The notes: a model not told the origin generated them from the letters alone. Shown: positions 55,841-64,000, numbered from the stretch's first letter. The stretch is DNA of 64,000 bases from Bacillus sp. FSL K6-3431 (GCF_038002605.1 NZ_JBBOCT010000001.1:4526001-4590000); one strand, 5' to 3'. Numbers and translations: made by a program.

Positions 55841-56611
55841 ATGATATTAGTAAAAGCATTTGGGAACATTCATCGCCACTATACTCTCCTTTTATATCCG
55901 ATTTTATTTGATCTACTTTCATTAGTTATCGGTTGTTCTATCATTGGTTTCTATGGAAAAGAGATAGTATCAATTCGCCTAATATTGGAAATGGGACTAC
56001 CATCAGTTAGCCATCTGGCGAATATCCCGTTATTTGCAAATAATCTTGAGTTTTTAAATGCTGCGGTAGATAAACCTACATATACATGGCTTGTAGTCGT
56101 GATAATGATCATAATAGGAGCCTTTCTTCAAGGCGGATACATAAGTTTTTTATATGCGGTTGTCATGAATAAGAGTTTTCGTTTTTCACAGTTTTTAAAT
56201 GAAGGAAAAAAGTATTGGTTACAGTTCATTTTCCTAGAAGTAATTGTTTTTTTAGGGAAAATTGGAGTGACAGCTTTTCTAGTTCTATTCTTTAATATAA
56301 TCGGCGTTTTTGCTTCACTTGCTTTTTTTATGTTCTTGCGCATTATATTTATTTATCTAGAATTTTCAATAGTAGTTGATTATGTAAGCATAGCTTCAGC
56401 AATGAAACGTAGTAGAAGTTATTTGAAACAGTCTTTAATTGTTTCTTTAGCCCTTATTGTTGTCATGTACGCAGTTTCTAGTGGCATCAGTTTACTCGTC
56501 CACATGTTCTGGTCACCTTACATTATTATTGGGTCCATACTTGTTTATGCCTATGTAATGAGCGTGATACAAATGGCATTAATGTCAGTTATATGTAAGG
56601 TGCGGAATTGA
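55841..56611 (+). CDS. integral membrane protein of unknown function
   Basis: A 256-residue very hydrophobic protein with about six membrane segments. I do not recognise the family with confidence; the layout is faintly like DUF975-type or glycerophosphodiester phosphodiesterase membrane domains. ATG 55841 is preceded by GCGGAGGGC. It is 21 bp after the histidine kinase, so it is part of the TCS operon and may modulate the sensor or be its effector. It is followed by an intrinsic terminator. Confidence 0.7.
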   Translation: MILVKAFGNIHRHYTLLLYPILFDLLSLVIGCSIIGFYGKEIVSIRLILEMGLPSVSHLANIPLFANNLEFLNAAVDKPTYTWLVVVIMIIIGAFLQGGYISFLYAVVMNKSFRFSQFLNEGKKYWLQFIFLEVIVFLGKIGVTAFLVLFFNIIGVFASLAFFMFLRIIFIYLEFSIVVDYVSIASAMKRSRSYLKQSLIVSLALIVVMYAVSSGISLLVHMFWSPYIIIGSILVYAYVMSVIQMALMSVICKVRN

Positions 56612-56626
56612 ATAAATTATCTAGGT

Positions 56627-56654
56627 AACCATGAGAAAGATCTCATGGTTTTTT
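56627..56654 (+). terminator. intrinsic terminator of the two-component operon
   Basis: AACCATGAGA pairs perfectly with TCTCATGGTT around AAGA, followed by four further T residues. Confidence 0.85.
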
Positions 56655-56735
56655 AATTTAAAAAATTCGACTAAGAGATGTTTCCGAGCAACTACTTCTT
56701 GGTACAACTCGGAAGTGTTGAATTATTCAAATAGA

Positions 56736-56752
56736 TTCATATGAAATTCACA
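56736..56752 (+). promoter_or_regulatory. TTCACA direct-repeat element, variant copy
   Basis: TTCATATGAAATTCACA differs at two positions from the element found identically at 62076 and 63978. It directly precedes a TATAAT at 56756-56761 and lies 188 bp before the SBP gene at 56940. Confidence 0.5.
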
Positions 56753-56939
56753 CCATATAATGCAAAATAGTATTAAGCGTTTCATCGCTGCTACATGGAG
56801 AGGAGGGTAGTGAAAAATTGATAGCAAAATATAAATATATAAATATTTATTGGGGTGTTGATTGTTCTTACCGGGTAACAGCTATGCTAAGTATCTCGTC
56901 AGGAAGAAAGGATAACAAAGTTAATTGGGGTGAAAGGTT

Positions 56940-58292
56940 ATGAGCATTGTTCATCGTAAATGGTATTTAATTTTAGGATTAATGATATTGAGTATACTTG
57001 TCGGAGCGTGTTCAAATGGTGAGCAGTCAGGTGGAGAGGCAGAAAAGAAAGAAGAGAAAAAGTCACAGACTGCTGATGAAGAACAAGGGACTGCCGAGAA
57101 TCCGATAACAATGACAATTGCCTATCCATGGGACGAGGGGCAATTTAATGAACGCTTTGGTCCAATTGATGAAAAGCTTGAGAATTTGGAGATAAAATAT
57201 GCGAGCTATGATGGATCGAGCCAAGGTTTACAAGAATTGTTTGCAGCTGATGTTGTGCCTGACATCATTGTATCATCGCCAACTAATATTGCTCCATTAG
57301 AAGAATTAGACGCTATTTACCCTCTTGATGATCTCGTTGAGCAAGAAAATTTCGATGTTGGTAAACTGAACCCTGCGCTTGTTTCGCTTGTGAAAGGCTT
57401 TGATTCCGACAATCGATTAATCGGGTTGCCAGATGGAACAGGTTTATTTGCACTTTACTACAATAAGGAAGTATTCGATTTATTCGGTATGCCATATCCT
57501 GATCCAGATAAACCCATGACATGGAAGGAGACATTAGAAATTGCCGCAAAAATGACGGCAGAGCGAAATGGTCAAATGTACATCGGGCTTGAATTTGGCG
57601 GCAGTGGCTCAACAGGTGAAGTAGCTCAAGTGCCACTAAAACAGCTTGCAACAGCGATGACCGATCGGGAAACGGGAGAGGTCTTGATTACAGAGAAATC
57701 TGAATTCAAGTCCTATCTAGAGTTGATGAAAGATTATTATAGTATCCCTGGTATGCGTAGTAAAACAGCCATTGAAAATGAGATGTTTGCGCAAAAGAAA
57801 GCAGCAATGGTTATTAATTGGCATAACTATTTGGCCTATGGATGGGGAGATCTTGCCTATCAGGAAAAAATGGATCTTGCACCTGTACCTGTTTGGGAGG
57901 ATAAACCGACGACAGGACCATATCTTGGTACGGCGACGATGGTGGTAACGACATACAGCAAGAATAAATTGTCAGCCTTCCATGTGTTAGAGGAATACTT
58001 ATCCACTGACAATCAGATTAACATTGTGAAAACAATGGCATCAGGACCTGCTGTCATTGAACCAGAAGTATTGAAGGAATTTGGTTCGGAACTAGATCAA
58101 TATGCTACACGCGATACATCTGTCTTTTTCGCCCTAGAGCCCGCAACATTTGAAAAATATAGCCATTTAGATCGTTACGTGAATTTAGATCTCCAAAAGT
58201 TTGCCGAATCAGATGCGGATATTCCCACATTCCTTCGGGAAACAAAGGAAGAGGCAGAAGCTGCGATTGCCGAGGCAGGGGCGAGCAATTAA
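56940..58292 (+). CDS. orphan solute-binding lipoprotein (family 1), array copy 1
   Basis: A 450-residue extracellular solute-binding lipoprotein (lipobox VGAC near residue 24) with a two-lobe SBP fold. It shares the block NKEVFDLFGMPYPDPDKPMTW and TAERNG with the three other array SBPs, showing local duplication. No permease or ATPase gene accompanies it. It follows the TCS operon and has the variant TTCACA element upstream. Its ligand is unknown; family 1 SBPs usually bind oligosaccharides. It might deliver ligand to a permease elsewhere or act as a receptor for the sensor kinase. Confidence 0.85.
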   Translation: MSIVHRKWYLILGLMILSILVGACSNGEQSGGEAEKKEEKKSQTADEEQGTAENPITMTIAYPWDEGQFNERFGPIDEKLENLEIKYASYDGSSQGLQELFAADVVPDIIVSSPTNIAPLEELDAIYPLDDLVEQENFDVGKLNPALVSLVKGFDSDNRLIGLPDGTGLFALYYNKEVFDLFGMPYPDPDKPMTWKETLEIAAKMTAERNGQMYIGLEFGGSGSTGEVAQVPLKQLATAMTDRETGEVLITEKSEFKSYLELMKDYYSIPGMRSKTAIENEMFAQKKAAMVINWHNYLAYGWGDLAYQEKMDLAPVPVWEDKPTTGPYLGTATMVVTTYSKNKLSAFHVLEEYLSTDNQINIVKTMASGPAVIEPEVLKEFGSELDQYATRDTSVFFALEPATFEKYSHLDRYVNLDLQKFAESDADIPTFLRETKEEAEAAIAEAGASN

Positions 58293-58486
58293 AGTGGGGC
58301 TGTATTTATAGTTTGAGAGTATAAGCGGAAATGGCTTTACACTTGATCCACTGCATGGATGATGTGAAAAGTATAAAAGGGGTAATAGCATCGGAAAATG
58401 GTATGGGGAGTTAATTAAAAAAGCGAATTTGGAGATGTTTGAGTGGTTTTTTTATTCAAGTGCTCTTATTTTATCTTCCGCGCGAT

Positions 58487-58515
58487 TTGACCTTATATAT
58501 TAGTATCAGTATAAA
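58487..58515 (+). promoter_or_regulatory. sigma-A promoter of SBP copy 2
   Basis: TTGACC (58487-58492), a 17-bp spacer and TATAAA (58510-58515), 53 bp before the start codon. Confidence 0.6.
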
Positions 58516-58568
58516 TGTTTGAACATTAGAAAAACAGAAGCAATTAATCATCGTTGGAGGAATGTATG

Positions 58569-59912
58569 ATGAATAGAGTAAAATCCAATCTTATACTAAT
58601 TTTTATTTTTATGGTAATAGTTGTACTTGCGGCTTGTAGCAATTCCCCTACTTCTAAAACTGAAAGTCCACAAGACCAAGAGCCGGATAAAAAGAATATC
58701 GTGACAGAAGTTTGGGATGAAAATGGGGAAGAGGTCACCGTAAAAGTATTATATCCTTGGGGAGAAGATGCTTTTCAACAGTTTATTGTAGGCACCTATA
58801 AAGATGCCCTTCCGAAAAACATTACATTAGAATGTGTATGTGTTGGTGCACAATTGGAACCACTCCAAGAAATGAATGCAAAAGGAATCATCCCTGATAT
58901 GATGTTTGCCAATTGGGGAATCGATGATCTGGACGAGTTGGAAATGCTTGAGCCAGTCGATGAGTATGTAGAGAAATATGGTGTAGATTTAAGTGAATTT
59001 AATCAAAGTGTCATCGCTACATACCGGGCGATGGACCCAGAAGGAAAAGATCGTTTAATCGGTATGCCGACTTTTGTGGACAGCGTTGGCTTGTTTTATA
59101 ATAAAGATGTTTTTGATTTATTCGGAGTTCCGTATCCTGATCCAGAAAAACCGATGACGTGGAAGGAATTGCTTGATCTTGCTACTAAACTGACTGGGGA
59201 AAGAAATGGCGTCCAGTATCGAGGGTTGGAAATGGGACTTGGTTTCACATCGTTTGAAGCGACTTTCCCATTAAAAGAATTTGGAATAAACCTGACAGAT
59301 CCGAAGACCGGAGAAGTATTAATTACTGAATCCCCGGAAGTAAAACAATATTTAGAGCTAATGCAAAAGTTCTATAATATCCCAGGGTTGTACGATCCCG
59401 CTCCAGAGGCAAGGGAAACAGATAAGTTTGCACAAAAAACAGTTGCTATGACGGTTTCCTGGCCTGGCTATTATAGATGGGGATTGGGAGAAGAACCAGA
59501 AGAATCAACAATGATAGATTCAGCACCTGTACCAGTATGGGAAGGGGAAGGAAAAGGCCCACAAGCATATGCCCATCCATATGTGCTAAATAAATTTAGT
59601 GAAAATAAAGATGCTGCATTCCAAGTTATGTTGGCCATTAGCAAAGTAGATAGCATGGACCCATTAACAAGCCCGAATAGTGAATTCAGTGATTCAAGTG
59701 AGTACTTCCCTATTTATGAAGGGAAAAATTTGCAGCCCTTCTTTAACTATGAATCAGCGATGCCTCCTAAACAGGTTAGTAAGTGGGATAATTATGTTGA
59801 TATTCCAGGTAGTCTCAATAAATTAGCAGAGGGCGATTCGGATATAAATGAATTTTTGCGGGTGCTAAAAGAAGAATCGGAAATTAAAATTAAAGATGCT
59901 ATGGCGAAATAG
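58569..59912 (+). CDS. orphan solute-binding lipoprotein, array copy 2
   Basis: A 447-residue paralogue of the preceding SBP with a lipobox LAAC near residue 22. It contains NKDVFDLFGVPYPDPEKPMTW and TGERNGVQYRGLE, and its C-terminus LRVLKEESEIKIKDAMAK is almost identical to that of copy 4 at 62355. ATG 58569 is 7 bases after GGAGGA; TTG 58554 and ATG 58566 fit less well. It has its own sigma-A-like promoter and lacks the TTCACA element. No permease or ATPase lies nearby. Ligand unknown. Confidence 0.85.
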   Translation: MNRVKSNLILIFIFMVIVVLAACSNSPTSKTESPQDQEPDKKNIVTEVWDENGEEVTVKVLYPWGEDAFQQFIVGTYKDALPKNITLECVCVGAQLEPLQEMNAKGIIPDMMFANWGIDDLDELEMLEPVDEYVEKYGVDLSEFNQSVIATYRAMDPEGKDRLIGMPTFVDSVGLFYNKDVFDLFGVPYPDPEKPMTWKELLDLATKLTGERNGVQYRGLEMGLGFTSFEATFPLKEFGINLTDPKTGEVLITESPEVKQYLELMQKFYNIPGLYDPAPEARETDKFAQKTVAMTVSWPGYYRWGLGEEPEESTMIDSAPVPVWEGEGKGPQAYAHPYVLNKFSENKDAAFQVMLAISKVDSMDPLTSPNSEFSDSSEYFPIYEGKNLQPFFNYESAMPPKQVSKWDNYVDIPGSLNKLAEGDSDINEFLRVLKEESEIKIKDAMAK

Positions 59913-60013
59913 CATTTATTAGTTATCAAGTAATTGTAATCAATCCAAAAAAGGATGGGTTCATTATTGCTTACTTTTTGGAGAGAAGATCCGAATGAAA
60001 AATGGCGATCTCC

Positions 60014-60054
60014 AGTAAGTGACTTGAATGACCAGTAAACGACGCTCGAAGGTA
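60014..60054. repeat. degenerate 20-bp tandem units
   Basis: CAGTAAGTGACTTGAATGAC is followed at once by CAGTAAACGACGCTCGAAGG and then a partial TAAGTAAAC. Similar units occur as intergenic repeats in Bacilli; here it is short and probably a relic. Confidence 0.4.
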
Positions 60055-60125
60055 AGTAAACATTAAAAAGCAGCCACATCACACGCAAAAAGGCACATAA
60101 TCTATCGCTTTATCGATTTGATTTT

Positions 60126-60157
60126 GAAAAACCTCGGGTCAGTACTCGGGGTTTTTC
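60126..60157. terminator. bidirectional hairpin after SBP copy 2
   Basis: GAAAAACCTCG pairs with CGGGGTTTTTC (one G-T pair) over a 10-base loop, giving T-runs on both strands. Confidence 0.6.
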
Positions 60158-60190
60158 AATGGTTATGAAACGATATAATTAGCTAACGCA

Positions 60191-60234
60191 AAAGTCTCTA
60201 TCAAAGTTTAAGTATCAAATTTGATAGAGACTTT
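60191..60234 (-). terminator. terminator of the minus-strand SBP
   Basis: AAAGTCTCTATCAAA (60191-60205) and its exact complement (60220-60234) form a 15-bp stem downstream of the minus-strand gene. Confidence 0.65.
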
Positions 60235-60313
60235 AGTCTATTAAAACAAATTTAAGACCGTTTATATTACACTGCCATTTTATGAATCAAGCTTAGGATG
60301 AAAGTGAGGTAAG

Positions 60314-61663
60314 TTATTTTTGAGCTTGCATTTCTTTAACGATTGTAGTGTATTCTTCCTCCATTTCCCGTAAATAAGTGACGACGTCTTGCTCAGATGT
60401 TAAAAACTCTCGTGCCTTTTTACTTATATAATCTTCACCATGGAACGTTATGATTGGATCATATGGAGAATACGGAGCAACCTTAGCCACCTTGTCAATG
60501 AAAGGAGCTTTTGTGTTGTACTCTTTACCGAATTCCTCCATATCTGCAGCGCTAAATTGCTCATAGGCTGAGTCACTATTAATAGTAGGGGCGCTTCCAA
60601 CCCTAGATAATGCAATTTGTGCTTTTTCCGAAGCCAAATAGGAAATTACTGCCCATGCTGCATCTTTATTCTCACTAAATTTAGTCAGATTAAGAGGCAA
60701 AGCAACTGAAGTAGGTGCAACATTCGGATGGTCTTCCCATGTAGGTGTTGTTACCATATCAAAGTTAAACCCTTCTACAGGCGCTAGCAATGGAAGCCAT
60801 GGGGCATTTTGAATCCACATAGCGATGTTTTGCTGCCCATCTTGAAAACCATCGGGCCTATTTGGGTCACTCTCCATCATTCCCGGGATATTTCTAAGTT
60901 CATCAAGTAAATCAAAAACCCGCTTTGTATCTGGGTTTTTAGCAAATAAAACCTCGCCTGTCTCTGGGTCCGTACCTGGGATACTCAGTTGTGTATACGG
61001 GATAGCGTTAGTACGCGAAAGTTGTATTCCTTTATATTGTATGCCGTTACGGACTGCTGTTAATCGACGGGCTAGGTCAAGCGCTTCCTTCCAAGTCATC
61101 CCATCTTGCGGATATGGTTCACCAAACAAGTCAAAGATATCTTTATTGTAAAACATGGTCATTAAAGTAGATTCCACTGGCAAGCCATATAAATTTCCTT
61201 CACCAAGTGGGTCATAAGCGCGTAAATTATCAACCACACCATCTCTAAAGATACCCAGGTCAAAATTAGACTTTTCAATATACTCATCAATCGGCATTAA
61301 CGTCTCCAGCTCTTCCACTAACTCATGCGTTGGGATGCCCACGATAATATCTGGATATTCACCTTTGGCAAACAATTCCTCTAGGTCATCATATATAAGA
61401 TCAAGTGTAATGTTCGGGAATTTAGCTTCGACCTGATCTTTGTACCGTATTTTAAATGTTTCCTCATCAACAGCAATCATCATTTTTACTGTTGCTGTTC
61501 CTCCATCATAACCCCATTGCTCCATATTCTCATTGGTGGCCTTATCACCCTCTTCATTTTTTGGACTAGTGCTTGAATCGTTTGAGCAGGCCGCAAGCGA
61601 TACTACGGTAATAATTAGCATTAGTAATATAAAAAAGCGGTTTTTTGGTGTAGGTGTCATCAT
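60314..61663 (-). CDS. orphan solute-binding lipoprotein, array copy 3 (reversed)
   Basis: A 449-residue SBP with lipobox LAAC near residue 26, encoded opposite to the other array members. It shares NKDIFDLFGEPYPQDGMTW and the RRLTAVRNGIQYKG block but is the most divergent copy. ATG at 61663 lies 8 bases after the GGAGGGGG run; TTG 61666 is also possible. A perfect cre match (61784-61799) stands about 120 bp upstream, pointing to catabolite control. No permease or ATPase is adjacent. The ligand is unknown. Confidence 0.85.
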   Translation of the reverse strand: MMTPTPKNRFFILLMLIITVVSLAACSNDSSTSPKNEEGDKATNENMEQWGYDGGTATVKMMIAVDEETFKIRYKDQVEAKFPNITLDLIYDDLEELFAKGEYPDIIVGIPTHELVEELETLMPIDEYIEKSNFDLGIFRDGVVDNLRAYDPLGEGNLYGLPVESTLMTMFYNKDIFDLFGEPYPQDGMTWKEALDLARRLTAVRNGIQYKGIQLSRTNAIPYTQLSIPGTDPETGEVLFAKNPDTKRVFDLLDELRNIPGMMESDPNRPDGFQDGQQNIAMWIQNAPWLPLLAPVEGFNFDMVTTPTWEDHPNVAPTSVALPLNLTKFSENKDAAWAVISYLASEKAQIALSRVGSAPTINSDSAYEQFSAADMEEFGKEYNTKAPFIDKVAKVAPYSPYDPIITFHGEDYISKKAREFLTSEQDVVTYLREMEEEYTTIVKEMQAQK

Positions 61664-61783
61664 CAATTAATCCCCCTCCATTTTTCGATGGCTTTTGTCC
61701 AATAAATTCATTAATTTTATCCAAACGTTGTCACGCTATTTTGATTCACCCCCTTCGTTTCTATTAATAAATACATTCCCTTA

Positions 61784-61799
61784 ATGAAAGCGCATTCAT
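61784..61799 (-). promoter_or_regulatory. cre site upstream of SBP copy 3
   Basis: ATGAAAGCGCATTCAT fits WTGNAARCGNWWWCAW at all constrained positions. It lies 121 bp upstream of the minus-strand SBP start. Confidence 0.6.
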
Positions 61800-62075
61800 T
61801 CAGAGGAGTTTATTATATTTTCCGAAAATTGTCAATCCGAGGATTTAAGTTGTTTCAAAATATAAATGAAAAAGGACATCATAACAAATTGATGAGGTTA
61901 AAATGAATGTCACGTTGGTTTGTGCCCCAAGTTTTGAGAAATTAACGATGAGTATATTCAAAAACGATTTTATTCCATTAGATAAATATGCATTTAAGGA
62001 TCAAGTGTCCAACGTACAGTTATTCATAACATTATAACTGAGTGAAGAGTTTAATTTTATAGAAAATTAGAAAAC

Positions 62076-62094
62076 CTTCACACGAAATTCACAT
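62076..62094 (+). promoter_or_regulatory. TTCACA direct-repeat element
   Basis: CTTCACACGAAATTCACAT contains TTCACA twice in the same orientation, starts 11 bases apart. An identical 19-mer lies at 63978-63996 and a variant at 56736. It is 261 bp upstream of SBP copy 4. Confidence 0.6.
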
Positions 62095-62110
62095 TGCATA
62101 GATTAAAATT

Positions 62111-62126
62111 ATGTTAGCGCTAACAT
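62111..62126. promoter_or_regulatory. 16-bp perfect palindrome, LacI/CcpA-type operator
   Basis: ATGTTAGCGCTAACAT is an uninterrupted palindrome with the central CG of LacI-family operators and differs from cre at one constrained position. It lies 15 bp upstream of a TATAAT at 62141-62146, over the expected -35 region of the SBP copy 4 promoter. Confidence 0.6.
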
Positions 62127-62354
62127 TTTGGAAAATATTATATAATGCAGCCCGAAAATCAAACTTAAAAAGAGGGGATGGCTATAGATGGGAAATAACC
62201 ATTAGTAAATGTTGAATGACTTCATGCATTTGAGTCGACAATGTTTGAAAATGGAGAAAAGGTATTATCGAAGTTGAGGGGGTCAGTTAGTCAGCTATTA
62301 ATTTAAATCTTCTTAAATCTGTTCTGTTTAATATAAAGGGGGCGTAAAAAGTCT

Positions 62355-63695
62355 ATGAAAAGCATAAAGCTAAAAACTATTTTACTTGTAATGGTAGTAA
62401 TCATGTCTTTGTTTGTAGCAGCGTGTAGCAGTAAGTCTTCTGATGCTAATCCAGTAGATAAATCGGGTGCAGGAGAAAAAGAGGTGGTAGAGAAGAAAGA
62501 GTTTTCAAATGAGGAAGTAACTTTAAAAGTGGCTACTCCATGGGGGAAAGAGTATTTCATGGACCGTATCGGGAATCATATGGAAGAAAGTTTGCCACAT
62601 ATAACGTTGGAACATATTGACTGGGATGGAACCGTAACTAAATTGGAGGAACATTACGCTGCCGATGTGATCCCGGATGTTTTATTAGCATATACAGGGC
62701 AGGCTCCATTGGAAGAATTGGAAATGGTTTTTCCTTTGGATGAGATGATCAAGGAATATGGTGTTGATTTGAGTGATGTTAATTCGGCTTTACTTGATGA
62801 ATTACGTTCAAGACACAAGGAAAATGGACTGATTGGTGTACCTGCGGAAACAGGAGGTGTTTTAGCACTCCATTACAATAAAGAAGTATTTGATATATTT
62901 GGTGTGCCATATCCAACAGAGGCAATGACTTGGACTGAGACGTTGGATCTAGCTAAGCAAATGACTGGTGAACGTAACGGGACTTTTTATCGTGGTTTTG
63001 AAACAGAAGCCCCGACAGCACCACTGGGACAGTTATCTGTGAACATGACGGATCCAGAGACGGGTGATGTTCTCATTACAGAGGACCCTGCTTTCACAAA
63101 GTATATGGATTTTATGGAAGATCTATTTAGTATTCCAGGTTTATATAATGAAGATCCGGAAACTAGAAACACACAATTTGCTCAAGGGACGGCTGCAATG
63201 CATATTAGCTGGCATGGTTACCTTACTTGGTTCGGCGGTGAAGACGCACAAACATTTCAAAAAAATATGGATATTCTGCCTATCCCACATTGGGAGGATC
63301 TTCCAAATGTAATCCCTTCACGAGGATCACACCCATGGGTTATCAACGAATACAGTGAACAAAAAGAAGCCGCACTTCAATTTTTGGCAGAAAGTCTAAC
63401 ACCTGAATATCAAACAAAACTGTCTAGGGTAGGAACTCCGCCGGTGCTAATGGATGAAGCAATCCTTGCACAATTTGGTGCGGATAATAAAGTGTATGAA
63501 GGTAAAAATGTGCTTGCATTTTTTGAAGGAGTCATAGCTCCACCTCCAGAAAAACAAAGCGTGTGGGATCAATATGTTGATTTCGGAAAGGCATTGGAGG
63601 AATTTGCTAAAAAAGGTACGGATGTTCAGACCGTTTTAAGAGTACTAAAGGAAGAGTCGGAAATCAAAATTAAGGATGCAAAAGCGCAAAATTAA
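62355..63695 (+). CDS. orphan solute-binding lipoprotein, array copy 4
   Basis: A 446-residue SBP, lipobox VAAC near residue 24. It shares NKEVFDIFGVPYPTEAMTW and TGERNGTFYRG with the other array members and the C-terminus LRVLKEESEIKIKDAKAQN with copy 2, suggesting these two are the closest pair. The gene stands behind the TTCACA element and the perfect palindrome. It is followed by a terminator and then by a further TTCACA element at the window edge. No transporter partner is visible. Ligand unknown. Confidence 0.85.
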   Translation: MKSIKLKTILLVMVVIMSLFVAACSSKSSDANPVDKSGAGEKEVVEKKEFSNEEVTLKVATPWGKEYFMDRIGNHMEESLPHITLEHIDWDGTVTKLEEHYAADVIPDVLLAYTGQAPLEELEMVFPLDEMIKEYGVDLSDVNSALLDELRSRHKENGLIGVPAETGGVLALHYNKEVFDIFGVPYPTEAMTWTETLDLAKQMTGERNGTFYRGFETEAPTAPLGQLSVNMTDPETGDVLITEDPAFTKYMDFMEDLFSIPGLYNEDPETRNTQFAQGTAAMHISWHGYLTWFGGEDAQTFQKNMDILPIPHWEDLPNVIPSRGSHPWVINEYSEQKEAALQFLAESLTPEYQTKLSRVGTPPVLMDEAILAQFGADNKVYEGKNVLAFFEGVIAPPPEKQSVWDQYVDFGKALEEFAKKGTDVQTVLRVLKEESEIKIKDAKAQN

Positions 63696-63775
63696 AAGTT
63701 ATAAAACTACGGAATGCATAAGGTAGTAAATAAGTAGATACACAAGATTAGGAGTTTATTAAATATTCGTGGAAG

Positions 63776-63798
63776 CCATCCTTAAAGGATGGTTTTTT
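63776..63798 (+). terminator. intrinsic terminator of SBP copy 4
   Basis: CCATCC pairs with GGATGG around TTAAA, followed by six T residues. Confidence 0.75.
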
Positions 63799-63977
63799 CT
63801 ATGGGTTCCTTTGGCGTGTGCGTAACATCTATTCTACACAAATTGCGTTTCTATTAGTCCTGAATGAGCTGAAAATCAAGCGCAAGCATCTAGCTGGTAC
63901 CACATCTAAACCGATCAAGTTTTAAGGATTGAAAACACTAAATTAGTTAATGTAAAATGTGCAATTTTAAAAATATT

Positions 63978-63996
63978 CTTCACACGAAATTCACAT
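63978..63996 (+). promoter_or_regulatory. TTCACA direct-repeat element at window edge
   Basis: Identical over 19 bases to the element at 62076-62094; flanking bases differ, so the match is not part of a longer duplication. Its gene lies outside the window. Confidence 0.55.
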
Positions 63997-64000
63997 CTCA

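Larger units (their letters stand above)
56612..56939. other. intergenic region before the first array SBP
   Basis: A 328-bp gap with the TCS terminator (56627-56654), an inverted pair TTCCGAG/CTCGGAA (56682-56714), a variant TTCACA direct-repeat element at 56736-56752 adjoining a TATAAT at 56756-56761, and an odd palindrome TTACCGGGTAA at 56868-56878. No gene. Confidence 0.5.
59913..60313. other. intergenic region between convergent SBP genes
   Basis: A 401-bp gap with two terminator hairpins (60126-60157 and 60191-60234) and, near 60013-60062, two to three degenerate 20-bp units of the form CAGTAA..GAC. No gene; short minus-strand frames are not supported. Confidence 0.5.
61664..62354. other. 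divergent control region between SBP copies 3 and 4
   Basis: A 691-bp gap serving both SBPs. It holds a cre site, a TTCACA element, a perfect palindrome with an adjacent TATAAT (62141-62146) and a possible 44-codon frame at 61903-62037 (MNVTLVCAPSFEKLTMS...) with a weak GAGG site, similar to nothing I recognise and probably not a gene. Confidence 0.5.
63696..64000. other. downstream region of SBP copy 4
   Basis: A 305-bp stretch to the window edge holding a terminator and, at 63978-63996, an exact copy of the TTCACA direct-repeat element. It looks like the promoter region of another gene starting beyond base 64000. Confidence 0.55.

Noticed and set aside
61903..62037. A 44-codon ORF in the SBP divergent region.
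   Set aside because: Weak ribosome site and no recognisable similarity; noted in the intergenic entry only.

Overview
The window is low-GC, Gram-positive chromosomal DNA, almost certainly from a member of the Bacillaceae. The grounds are purine-rich AGGAGG-type ribosome binding sites, frequent GTG/TTG starts, short-leader lipoproteins, sigma-A-like promoters, a compact preQ1-I riboswitch before queCDE, a cydABCD operon with a Rex-like operator, cre-like CcpA sites, UvrD-like (YjcD-type) and DUF1054 (YktB-type) genes, and a SinI-like antirepressor. I do not assign a genus. Nothing resembling rRNA, tRNA, CRISPR, an intact insertion sequence or a prophage was seen.

Layout. (1) 1-8.1 kb, carbohydrate island: SIS-domain isomerase and ROK sugar kinase (overlapping pair), an intracellular GH36 alpha-galactosidase behind a cre-like site, a tandem-domain metallo-beta-lactamase-fold protein, and a PTS EIIC-like membrane protein with an unusual N-terminal soluble domain. 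(2) 8.4-14.6 kb, signalling: an OmpR-type response regulator, a convergent 55-codon SinI-like antirepressor gene that is easily missed, and a 1744-residue protein combining a degenerate Ser/Thr-kinase-like domain, an AAA/TPR module, GAF and histidine kinase. (3) 14.8-21.3 kb: a ROK repressor, sugar-phosphate isomerase/epimerase, Gfo/Idh/MocA dehydrogenase and a CUT1 ABC importer lacking its own ATPase. (4) 21.5-30.2 kb: amidase, BrnQ, two GNAT enzymes, riboswitch plus queCDE, a PepSY protein and an ABC ATPase. (5) 30.4-34.1 kb: a complete four-gene Opu/Yeh-type osmoprotectant importer. (6) 34.2-34.8 kb: a non-coding array of about eleven 52-bp tandem repeats, followed by cydABDC. (7) 41.2-50.0 kb: MFS permease, a leaderless GH5 (endoglycosylceramidase-like), DUF1054, a D-2-hydroxyacid dehydrogenase, a helicase and a second BrnQ. 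(8) 50.5-53.2 kb: a second osmoprotectant importer with only one permease. (9) 53.7-64 kb: a two-component system and membrane protein, then four paralogous orphan solute-binding lipoproteins without permeases or ATPase.

How they work together. Regions 1 and 3 look like oligosaccharide/sugar-derivative uptake and breakdown modules: import, hydrolysis, isomerisation, phosphorylation and oxidation under CcpA and ROK control. Regions 5 and 8 provide compatible-solute uptake, and cydABDC supports low-oxygen respiration. Region 9 is the least explained. Two SBP genes, and an unseen gene beyond base 64000, share a TTCACA direct-repeat element, suggesting a common regulon; the adjacent two-component system is the obvious candidate regulator. 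The strongest candidates for something undescribed are this SBP array with its regulator, and the SinI-like peptide wedged between a response regulator and a pseudokinase-histidine kinase hybrid.
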